DNA from: CAVUEG01 sp963740525
GTDB lineage: Bacteria; Actinomycetota; Actinomycetes; Propionibacteriales; Nocardioidaceae
Reading direction: 5' to 3'
Assembly: GCA_963740525.1 (NCBI GenBank)
Contig: CAVUEG010000006.1
Coordinates: forward strand, 124,001-188,000
Length of the DNA stretch: 64,000 bases
The notes under the pieces were generated by a model. The model was not told the origin of the DNA. It ran no database searches and was given only the letters and a program-made list of their open reading frames with translations. The position numbers and the translations under genes were made by a program. This document shows, piece after piece, positions 35,191 to 42,941 of this stretch; position 1 is the stretch's first letter; every line of letters begins with the position of its first letter.

Positions 35191-37404
35191 CTAGCGCTTG
35201 CGTGCGCCCTTCTTCTTCACCGGGACGTGGGCGATCACGGCCCCATCGTGACCCGCTGCCGACTCGTCCCCGGTGTCCCCTGTGCCCCCAGCCTCTCCGG
35301 GGGTCCCGGAAACTGGCGCGCTGCCGTTGCTCGAGGGGACGTCGGACGGCGCTGACGCCGGTACCGCCGGAGGCGGACCGGCGGGACGCCGGGCGGTCTG
35401 TCGCCGGGTACTGGTCACGATCCGAGGTGCCGCCGGCTCGGGCGGCTGGACCGATCGGGTCGGCTCGGTGCCTGCCTCGGAGTCGCCGGCCTCGGGCACC
35501 ACGGGAGGCGGCGACGAGGTCGCGACCACGGTGGCGTCGGTCGTGCTCGAGGTCTCGGCCGGCGGAGCGGCGGGCCGCCTGGCGACCACCCGGCGGGTGG
35601 TGCTGGAGCGGGTGGTCGTGGCCGGCTTGTCCGCGGGCTTCTCAGCAGTCTCCACGGTGGCCTTCCCAGCGGCCTTCTCAGTGGCCTTCTCAGTGGCCTT
35701 CTCAGTGGCCTTCTCAGTGGGCTCCCCAGTGGGCTCCCCCACCGGCTGCGGCGCCGCAACCTCAGCCACCTCCTCGCTCGGCCTGTCGTCGCGCTTCTGG
35801 TCAGGCTTCTCGTCGACGCGGGAGGCTGCGGCGATCACGTCGATCGGCGACGGCTTCTTCGACTCGGACTGTCGTCCCCGGTCGGGACCGTTGCCGCTCC
35901 TGCCTCCGCGGTCGTCGCCCTGGCCGTCCTGATCGTCTCCGCCACGACCCCGACCGCGACGGTTGCGCCGAGGCTCGTCGTCGGACTTGCGGTTCTTCTG
36001 GTCGACCGGCTCAGGGTGCAGCACGAGCCCGCGACCCTGGCAATGGTCACAGTTCTCGCTGAACGCCTCGAGCAGTCCGGTGCCGATCCGCTTGCGCGTC
36101 ATCTGCACCAGGCCGAGCGAGGTGACCTCGGCCACCTGGTGGCGGGTCCGGTCCCTGCCCAGGCACTCGATCAGGCGACGCAGAACCAGGTCGCGGTTGC
36201 TCTCGAGGACCATGTCGATGAAGTCCACGACGATGATCCCGCCGATGTCACGCAGCCTCAGCTGGCGCACCATCTCCTCGGCGGCCTCGAGGTTGTTCTT
36301 GGTGACGGTCTCCTCGAGGTTGCCACCGGAGCCGGTGAACTTGCCGGTGTTGACGTCGACGACCGTCATCGCCTCGGTGCGGTCGATGATCAGCGATCCA
36401 CCGGAAGGCAGCCAGACCTTGCGGTCGAGGCCCTTGGCGATCTGCTCGTCGATGCGGAACTCGGCGAAGACGTCGCCGCCGCCGTCCCACTTCTCCAGGC
36501 GCTTCTCGAGGTCGGGTGCCACGTGCTTGACGTAGTCCTGGACGACGTCCCAGGCGTCGTCGCCTGAGACCACGAGCCGGGCGAAGTCCTCGGTGAACAG
36601 GTCACGGACGACCTTGAGCGTGAGGTCAGGCTCGCCGTACAGGAGCTCGGGGGCGTTGCCCTTCTCGACCTTGCTGGAGATGTCCTCCCAGCGCGCCGTG
36701 AGCCGCTCGACGTCGCGCGTCAGCTCCTCCTCGCTGGCTCCCTCGGCCGCCGTGCGCACGATCACGCTGGCGCTGTCGGGCACGATGTCCTTCAGGACCG
36801 ACTTGAGCCGACCCCGCTCGGTGTCGGGCAGCTTGCGCGAGATCCCGCTGGTGTTGCCGTCGGGTACGTACACCAGGAAACGACCCGCCAGACTGATCTG
36901 GCTGGTCAGCCGCGCACCCTTGTGCCCGATCGGGTCCTTGGTGACCTGCACCAGGACCGGCTGGCCGGACTTGAGCACCGCCTCGATCTTGCGGGGGCCT
37001 CCGTCCTTGCCGCCGAGCGAGTCCCAGTTGACCTCGCCGGCGTACAGGACGGCGTTGCGACCCTTGCCGATGTCGATGAACGCGGCCTCCATGGAGGGAA
37101 GGACGTTCTGCACCCGGCCCAGGTACACGTTGCCGATCAACGAGGTCTGGGACTCCCGTGCGACGTAGTGCTCGACGAGCACCTTGTCCTCGAGGACCGC
37201 GATCTGGGTCAGGTCACCGCGCTCACGGATGACCATGGTCCGGTCGACCGCCTCGCGCCGGGCCAGGAACTCCGCCTCACTGACGATCGGGGCGCGGCGT
37301 CTGCCGGCCTCGCGACCTTCACGGCGACGCTGCTTCTTGGCCTCGAGCCGGGTGGAGCCGGAAAGACTGGTGATCTCGTCCTCGGGCGAGCGCGGCTTGC
37401 GCAC
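35191..37404 (-). CDS. rne: Ribonuclease E/G, catalytic part (downstream of a frameshift)
   Basis: From the first in-frame start (GTG 37404), 737 aa. An S1-like domain (GNVYLGRVQNVLPSMEAAFID), RNase H-like and DNase I-like parts with catalytic Asp in TVVDVNTGKF and IIVVDFIDM, and the zinc-link Cys pair in NCDHCQGRGLV are all intact. The C-terminal 240 residues are low complexity, with (TEKA)n repeats. The same frame is open upstream to 37950 and reads an Asp/Gly/Arg-rich segment typical of actinobacterial RNase E, but has no start codon there. The true N-terminus lies in another frame (37868-38461), so the gene as given is split. Function: endonucleolytic mRNA decay and rRNA/tRNA processing. 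Confidence 0.85.
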   Translation of the reverse strand: MRKPRSPEDEITSLSGSTRLEAKKQRRREGREAGRRRAPIVSEAEFLARREAVDRTMVIRERGDLTQIAVLEDKVLVEHYVARESQTSLIGNVYLGRVQNVLPSMEAAFIDIGKGRNAVLYAGEVNWDSLGGKDGGPRKIEAVLKSGQPVLVQVTKDPIGHKGARLTSQISLAGRFLVYVPDGNTSGISRKLPDTERGRLKSVLKDIVPDSASVIVRTAAEGASEEELTRDVERLTARWEDISSKVEKGNAPELLYGEPDLTLKVVRDLFTEDFARLVVSGDDAWDVVQDYVKHVAPDLEKRLEKWDGGGDVFAEFRIDEQIAKGLDRKVWLPSGGSLIIDRTEAMTVVDVNTGKFTGSGGNLEETVTKNNLEAAEEMVRQLRLRDIGGIIVVDFIDMVLESNRDLVLRRLIECLGRDRTRHQVAEVTSLGLVQMTRKRIGTGLLEAFSENCDHCQGRGLVLHPEPVDQKNRKSDDEPRRNRRGRGRGGDDQDGQGDDRGGRSGNGPDRGRQSESKKPSPIDVIAAASRVDEKPDQKRDDRPSEEVAEVAAPQPVGEPTGEPTEKATEKATEKATEKAAGKATVETAEKPADKPATTTRSSTTRRVVARRPAAPPAETSSTTDATVVATSSPPPVVPEAGDSEAGTEPTRSVQPPEPAAPRIVTSTRRQTARRPAGPPPAVPASAPSDVPSSNGSAPVSGTPGEAGGTGDTGDESAAGHDGAVIAHVPVKKKGARKR
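35663..35734. repeat. In-frame 12-bp repeat encoding TEKA units in the RNase E tail
   Basis: TTCTCAGTGGCC occurs at 35675, 35687, 35699 and, with one change, 35711, flanked by diverged copies. Each unit adds four residues (Thr-Glu-Lys-Ala) to the disordered tail, so length changes stay in frame. Confidence 0.85.
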
Positions 37405-37867
37405 GCGGGCGACCGTCTTCTCCGGGTCGTCGTTCCCGCCCTGACGGTCCTCGCCGGTGCGGCTGCGACGACGCCTGCGGCGCGAGCTGCCGGAGCCCTG
37501 TCCGCCCTGCTCGTCACCGTCGTCACCCTCGTTCTGGGCGTCGTCGCTGTCGTTGTCGTCCGCGGGCGAGCCCTCGGACTCGTCGGCTCCGTTCGATCCA
37601 TCGCCACCCGAGCCGGACTTGCGGCGACGTCGACCACCTCGGCGGCGGCGGCGGCGGTTCGGCCCGCCTCCCTCGCCACCCTCGGCATCGTCCTCGTCGT
37701 CGAAGTCGGCCTCGTCGCGACCCGGCTGGTCGGCCTGGTCCTCGGACTTCTTGCCCTGCTGCTGACCCGAGCCGGCGCGGCCGGACTGCCGGCCACCGCC
37801 GGTGCCGCGGTTGCCGGACTGCCGGGTGCGGGAGGGCTGAGCGTCCGAGGTCGTCGTGTCGGTGCCA

Positions 37868-38461
37868 TCAGGGCCGTCCGGGCCGTCCGGGCGTCGGGTC
37901 GTCGGGTGCGTCGGGTGCGTCGGGTGCGTCGGAGGGAGCCTGCTTGGCGGTCACCTTCTTCGCGGGCGCCTTCTTGGCCGTCTTCTTGGCGGGCGTCGCC
38001 GTCGGCTCCGGTGCCTGGAACAGCGGCACCGGGATCGCTACCTTCTTGGCGGCGGGCTTGTCGCCCGACTCCTGGGCGGGCACCGCGCCCTCAGGTGCTG
38101 AGGTCTTCTTCGCGGTGCGCTTCGCCGTGGTCTTCTTCGCCGGCTTCTCGGTCCCGGCGGCCGTCTCGTCGGCGCTGGGCGCCGCCTTCTTGGCGGTGGA
38201 CTTGCGGGCCGCGGCCTTCTTCGCCGGGGCCTTCGCGGCCGGGGCAGTCGCGGGCACGCCCTCGGTGGGAGCGCCGGACGCGTCGTCAGCGGGCTTGGCC
38301 GCCGCGGTCTTGCGCGTCGTGGCCTTCTTCGCGGCCGTCTTCTTGGCCGGAGCCTTCTTCGCCGCGCTCTTGCGCGGGGCCGTCCCCTCGGCTGCGGGCG
38401 GCTGGCCGGACGAGTCCGGACCGTCAGTGGGTACGTCGGAGGGGTTTTCGCTGTCGAGCAT
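37868..38461 (-). pseudogene. rne: RNase E N-terminal Lys/Ala-rich extension, cut off by a frameshift
   Basis: 197 codons from an ATG at 38461 with a good SD (GAGGAG). The sequence is Lys/Ala/Pro-rich (AAKKAPAKKTAAKK and similar), as in the N-terminal extension of Nocardioidaceae RNase E, and stops at 37868. Deleting one C on the minus strand in the run at 37889-37891 would join it directly to the Asp/Gly/Arg-rich frame that continues into the catalytic domain, giving one protein of about 1,090 aa. Sequencing error, true indel and programmed +1 shift at CCC cannot be told apart here. Confidence 0.7.
37901..37927. repeat. Nonamer repeat next to the RNase E frameshift
   Basis: GTCGGGTGC is repeated three times (37901, 37910, 37919) with partial copies on both sides, encoding Asp-Ala-Pro units on the minus strand. 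GC-rich short repeats like this are prone to slippage and assembly error. Confidence 0.85.
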
Positions 38462-38792
38462 CTGCTCTCCTCGTCCCCGGGAGCCGATTCCTGATCGGCG
38501 AGCACCGGGGCGGTGTCGGCGTCGAGGGCCGTGGCCATCGACGAAAGCCTGCGTGGCGGCGACATCCCCCGCTCCATGCGTCACCGCGAAACCTCGGCAC
38601 CCTCCGCGGTCGCAGGGCCTCTATGCCTCTTGTCGCTGTCACCGACAAGGTGCGGGCCGCGTCGCGGGACCGGTGTGACGTTTCACTGGTGTGCCACCCC
38701 ATGGGGAGTGGCGAGTACGTCGTCGTGTCGTCCCCCCGACACTCCGGAGGGTCAACCACTGTCAGTATCGCACACCCGTCAACGAGATCGGC
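38462..38792. other. 331-bp non-coding region upstream of rne
   Basis: No convincing gene. It should contain the rne promoter and a long leader, as rne is autoregulated through its 5' UTR in other bacteria. A 7-bp inverted repeat, CTTGTCG (38629-38635) and CGACAAG (38643-38649), is present. I see no canonical -35/-10 pair that stands out. Confidence 0.6.
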
Positions 38793-39500
38793 TCAGGCGA
38801 AAGGGTCGGTGAGGCTTCCGTCATCGGCGACGGGTCCCTGGGCGATCCGGCACTGCAAGGGCGTGCCAGGCACCTCCAGTCCACCCGTGGCGCGCAGTCC
38901 GGTGAGCACGTCGTCGGGTCGCACCGACGGTGTGCCGTGGCGCAGGACGAGATCCAGCAGGGCAGCGTCGCCCTCGGCCCGCACCGAGAGGGAGAGCACC
39001 GCGTCCCGGCAGTTGAACGAGCGCAGGCCCTTCTTGGTCATCCGTTCGACGACGACCTCGTCCTCGCTCAGGAAGGCCGTCACGGCCTCAGCGGCCCGCT
39101 CCGCCGGCACCGACCCCAGCGTGATCTGCCACTGGCTCGCCTCGAGCCGGTCGGACAGTGAGCCACCGGGGCTCTCCACCACGTCGAGCACGTCGAGGCC
39201 CTCGGGAAGTGCCGCGTCGAGCTGGGTCTTGACGACCAGCGGGTCGAGCACCTCGGCGAGCGCGATCTCGAGGTACTCCGCCTCGCTGGCCGACCCGGTC
39301 GGTGCGGCGCCGGCGTACGAGATCCGCGGGTGGGGGTTGAACCCGGACGAGTAGGCCATCGGGATCCTGGCTCGGAAGACGGCACGCTCGAAGGCCCGGC
39401 TGAAGTCCCGGTGGCTGCTGAACCGCAGCCGCCCGCGCTTGGCGTACCGGATCCGCAGTCGCTGGACCGGTGGGGCCTGCTGCTCGGGCTGTTCTCGCAC
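38793..39500 (-). CDS. TIGR03936/DUF2344 radical-SAM-associated protein
   Basis: 235 aa, starting MREQPEQQAPPVQRLRIRYAKRG. The family is recognised by RLRFSSHRDFSRAFERAVFRARIPMAYSSGFNPHPRISY. It normally works beside, or fused to, the TIGR03960 B12/radical-SAM protein, whose gene is 1.3 kb away. The exact reaction is not known to me. It is followed downstream by rne, the usual order in Actinobacteria. Confidence 0.9.
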   Translation of the reverse strand: MREQPEQQAPPVQRLRIRYAKRGRLRFSSHRDFSRAFERAVFRARIPMAYSSGFNPHPRISYAGAAPTGSASEAEYLEIALAEVLDPLVVKTQLDAALPEGLDVLDVVESPGGSLSDRLEASQWQITLGSVPAERAAEAVTAFLSEDEVVVERMTKKGLRSFNCRDAVLSLSVRAEGDAALLDLVLRHGTPSVRPDDVLTGLRATGGLEVPGTPLQCRIAQGPVADDGSLTDPFA

Positions 39501-39579
39501 GGGCGCACCCTACCTGCGGGACACCGGGCGCCCACCCCCGCCTGAGGGCCGGAACCGACGGTCAAGGCACGATGTTGCG

Positions 39580-40785
39580 ATGAGCGTCTCGGGGACCCCA
39601 GTGGAGCGACACGGCGGGCGTGCCCTGATCTTCGTCGGGATCGTGCTGCTCAGCTTCAACCTCAGACCGGCCGCGGTCAGCGTCGGACCGGTGCTCGACG
39701 AGATCACCCACGGACTGGGGATGTCGGCCACGGTCGCGGGAGTGCTCACGACGCTCCCGGTGGTCGCGTTCGCGGTGTTCGGCGCCCTCGCCCCGACGCT
39801 CGCCCACAGCTTCGGCGTACACCGGGTGACGCTGGGGTCCCTCGCTGCCGTCGTGGCGGGGCTCGGACTGCGCGCCCGCGCCGACGACACCCGCGTCTTC
39901 CTCGCACTCTCCCTCGTTGCCCTGGCCGGAATGGCGACGGCCAACGTGCTGCTGCCGTCGCTGGTCAAGCTGCATGCGCCGGACCGCGTCGGCGCCTGGA
40001 CCGCCGTCTACACGACCGCCCTCGCGGTGGGCCTGACCACGTCCCTCACCCTCACCGTGCCGATCGCCGACCGGGTGGGAACCTCGGGATGGCGCAGCGG
40101 GTTGGCAGTCTGGGCGCTCACCGCTCTGCTGGCCGCGGTGCCGTGGATCTTCCTGGTGCGTCACGACCGCAAGCTCGCGGGGGCTCCCCGCAGGTTCGGC
40201 CTCGGTGACGTGGCGCGGACCAGGCTCGGCTGGCTGATGGCGGTGTTCTTCGGGCTCCAGTCGATGCAGGCCTACTCGGTGTTCGGCTGGTTCGCCCAGG
40301 TCTACCGCGACGCCGGCTTCTCCCCCACGCAGGCGGGGCTGCTGGTCGGGGTCGTCGCGGCCGTTAGCATCCCGCTGTCCCTGTGGCTGCCGGCCGCCGC
40401 TGCGCGTCGGGAGAACCAGACCGGGATCCTGCTCGGGGTCATGCTCTGCTACCCCCTCGGGTACCTCGGGCTGATCCTGGCGCCGGTGGGCGGCGCCTAC
40501 CTCTGGGCGGCGCTCGTGGGGGTCGGACTGTGCACCTTCCCACTGATCCTCACGCTGATCGGCCTTCGGGCCCGCACCCCTGAGGGCACCGCCGCCCTCT
40601 CGGGGTTCACCCAGTCCGTCGGCTACCTGCTGGCGGCGGTCGGGCCGTTCGGGGTCGGCTTCCTGTACGACGTGACGGGCGCGTGGACCGTGCCGCTGAC
40701 GGTGCTGGCGATCGCCACGCTCCCCCAGCTGCTGGTCGGGCTCGCGGTCGCTCGGCCGGCGTACATCGAGGACCAGCTCAGATGA
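39580..40785 (+). CDS. MFS transporter, CynX/NimT-like
   Basis: 401 aa from the ATG at 39580, 12 predicted membrane helices. The N-terminal motif LLSFNLRPAAVSVGPVLDEI matches the cyanate/nitroimidazole (CynX/NimT) branch of the major facilitator superfamily. Substrate unknown. It is inserted on the opposite strand between two genes (TIGR03936 and TIGR03960) that usually adjoin. Confidence 0.88.
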   Translation: MSVSGTPVERHGGRALIFVGIVLLSFNLRPAAVSVGPVLDEITHGLGMSATVAGVLTTLPVVAFAVFGALAPTLAHSFGVHRVTLGSLAAVVAGLGLRARADDTRVFLALSLVALAGMATANVLLPSLVKLHAPDRVGAWTAVYTTALAVGLTTSLTLTVPIADRVGTSGWRSGLAVWALTALLAAVPWIFLVRHDRKLAGAPRRFGLGDVARTRLGWLMAVFFGLQSMQAYSVFGWFAQVYRDAGFSPTQAGLLVGVVAAVSIPLSLWLPAAAARRENQTGILLGVMLCYPLGYLGLILAPVGGAYLWAALVGVGLCTFPLILTLIGLRARTPEGTAALSGFTQSVGYLLAAVGPFGVGFLYDVTGAWTVPLTVLAIATLPQLLVGLAVARPAYIEDQLR

Positions 40786-40824
40786 GCGTCACAGGCTGGT
40801 TCGAGGCGCCAGAGCGATCGAGGT

Positions 40825-42804
40825 TCACACGACGCTGAGCGGCAGCAGCTGCTTGCCGGTCGGGCCGATCTGGATGTCGGTCCCCATCTCCGGACACACG
40901 CCGCAGTCGTAGCAGGGCGTCCAGCGACAGTCCTCGACCTCGACGTCCGAGCTCGGGTCGATGGCGTCCTGCCAGTCCTCCCACAGCCAGTCCTTGTCCA
41001 GGCCCGAGTCGAGATGGTCCCAGGGCAGCACCTCGTCGTAGCCACGCTCGCGCGTGGTGAACCAGTCCAGGTCCACACCCGTGCCGGCGAGCGCCGTGCC
41101 GGCCGACTCTTCCCACCTGTCGTAGGAGAAGTGCTCACTCCAACCGTCGAAGCGGGCACCGTCACGCCACGCCTGCTCGATCACCCGGCCCACACGGCGG
41201 TCACCGCGGGAGAGAAGCCCCTCGATGATCCCGGGCCTGCCGTCGTGGTAGCGGAAACCGATCGCTCGGCCGTACCGCTTGTCGGCTCTCAGGTTGTCCC
41301 GGAGCTTCTTCAGACGTGAGTCCGTCGTGACGTGGTCGAGCTGGGCCGCCCACTGGAAGGGCGTGTGCGGCTTGGGCACGAAGCCACCGATCGACACGGT
41401 GCACCTGATGTCGTTGCGTCCGGAGACCTCCCGGCCCTTGGCGATCACCTTCTTCGCCAGGTCAGCGATCTCGAGCACGTCCTCATCGGTCTCGGTGGGA
41501 AGGCCGCACATGAAGTAGAGCTTGACCTGTCTCCAGCCGTGCGAGAACGCAGTGGCGACGGTCCGGATCAGGTCCTCCTCGGTGACCATCTTGTTGATCA
41601 CCTTGCGCATCCGCTCGGAGCCACCCTCGGGTGCGAACGTGAGGCCGGAACGGCGTCCGTTGCGGGACAGCTCGTTGGCCAAGGTGATGTTGAAGGCGTC
41701 CACCCGGGTGCTGGGCAGGGAGAGGGAGACGTTCGAGCCGTCGTACCGGTCGGCAAGACCCTTGGCGACCTCGCCGATCTCGGAGTGGTCGGCGCTTGAC
41801 AACGACAGCAACCCGACCTCCTCGAAGCCGGTCGAGCGGATGCCGTTCTCGACCATGTCGCCGATCGTGGTCAGCGAACGCTCCCGGACCGGCCGGGTGA
41901 TCATCCCTGCCTGGCAGAACCGGCAGCCGCGGGTGCAGCCGCGGAAGATCTCCACGGAGAAGCGCTCGTGCACGGTCTCCGCGAGCGGCACCAGCGGCTT
42001 GCGCGGGTACGGCCAGGCATCGAGGTCCATCAAGGTGTGCTTGCGCACCCGGTGCGGCACTCCCGCCACCGTCGGCTCGACTCTCGCGATCTCGTGGTCC
42101 TCGGCGTACGAGACGTCGTAGAACTTGGGGACGTAGACGCCACCCGAGACGGCGAGCCGGCGGAGCAGCTCGTCACGCGGCGAGGGGCTGTCGCCCGCGG
42201 GCCTGCCCTCGTCCTTCCACTCGCGGATCACCTCGGAGACCGCGAGCACGATCTCCTCACCGTCGCCGAGTACAGCGGCATCGAGGAAGTCGGCGATCGG
42301 CTCAGGGTTGAAGGCGGCGTGCCCACCGGCGAGAACGATCGGGTCGTCGTCGGTGCGGTCGACCGCGTGCAGCGGGATCCCGGCGAGGTCGAGAGCGCTG
42401 AGCATGTTCGTGTAACCGAGCTCGGTCGAGAACGACAGCCCGAGCACGTCGAACGCACCCACCGGTCGATGGCTGTCGACGGTGAACTGCGGGATGTCGT
42501 TCTCCCGCATCAGTGCCTCGAGGTCGGGCCATACCGAGTAGGTGCGCTCGGCCAGGATCCAGTCCCGCTCGTTCAGCACCTCGTAGAGGATCTGAACGCC
42601 CTGGTTCGGCAGCCCCACCTCGTAGGCGTCGGGGTACATCAGTGCCCACCGCACCTGGACGTCCGCCCACGGCTTCTGGGTGGAGTTCAGCTCGCCGCCG
42701 ACGTACTGGATCGGCTTCTGCACCTGGGGCAGCAGCGGCTCGAGCCGCGCAAAGAGCGACTCGACACCGGTCGGGGGCGGGGTGGACAACCCGGCTGACA
42801 ACAT
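40825..42804 (-). CDS. TIGR03960 B12-binding/radical SAM protein
   Basis: 659 aa from the ATG at 42804 with GAGG 7 nt upstream (a GTG is the codon before). A B12-binding-like region at the N-terminus (about 50-230) is followed by a radical-SAM domain whose iron-sulfur cluster ligands are CTRGCRFC (Cys-x3-Cys-x2-Cys, near residue 290), and a C-terminal region with TPCYDCGVCPEMG. The family is widespread in Actinobacteria and Clostridia, and is partnered with TIGR03936; a tRNA or ribosome modification role is suspected but not established. Convergent with the MFS gene. Confidence 0.92.
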   Translation of the reverse strand: MLSAGLSTPPPTGVESLFARLEPLLPQVQKPIQYVGGELNSTQKPWADVQVRWALMYPDAYEVGLPNQGVQILYEVLNERDWILAERTYSVWPDLEALMRENDIPQFTVDSHRPVGAFDVLGLSFSTELGYTNMLSALDLAGIPLHAVDRTDDDPIVLAGGHAAFNPEPIADFLDAAVLGDGEEIVLAVSEVIREWKDEGRPAGDSPSPRDELLRRLAVSGGVYVPKFYDVSYAEDHEIARVEPTVAGVPHRVRKHTLMDLDAWPYPRKPLVPLAETVHERFSVEIFRGCTRGCRFCQAGMITRPVRERSLTTIGDMVENGIRSTGFEEVGLLSLSSADHSEIGEVAKGLADRYDGSNVSLSLPSTRVDAFNITLANELSRNGRRSGLTFAPEGGSERMRKVINKMVTEEDLIRTVATAFSHGWRQVKLYFMCGLPTETDEDVLEIADLAKKVIAKGREVSGRNDIRCTVSIGGFVPKPHTPFQWAAQLDHVTTDSRLKKLRDNLRADKRYGRAIGFRYHDGRPGIIEGLLSRGDRRVGRVIEQAWRDGARFDGWSEHFSYDRWEESAGTALAGTGVDLDWFTTRERGYDEVLPWDHLDSGLDKDWLWEDWQDAIDPSSDVEVEDCRWTPCYDCGVCPEMGTDIQIGPTGKQLLPLSVV

Positions 42805-42823
42805 CACGAAACCTCACAGAACG

Positions 42824-42871
42824 GGCGGGGGAAGTTCAGCACCAGCCTACGGGCTCTCCCGTTCCCCCGCC
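42824..42871. promoter_or_regulatory. 10-bp inverted repeat in the divergent promoter region
   Basis: GGCGGGGGAA (42824-42833) and TTCCCCCGCC (42862-42871) lie between the radical-SAM gene and the MASE1 kinase. A shorter palindrome, GTCGGGC-N3-GCCCGAC (42903-42919), is next to the kinase start. Either could be an operator or a leader hairpin; both are GC-rich enough to occur by chance. Confidence 0.35.
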
Positions 42872-42941
42872 GAACCGTCGGCGCTTCCCTAGACTCGAAA
42901 GCGTCGGGCGGCGCCCGACTTTGCCGGGGGGCGGAGGCGGG

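Noticed and set aside
36922..39354. 810-codon plus-strand frame across the RNase E frameshift
   Set aside because: Antisense to the RNase E sequence and low complexity; it does not explain the region better than a broken rne.
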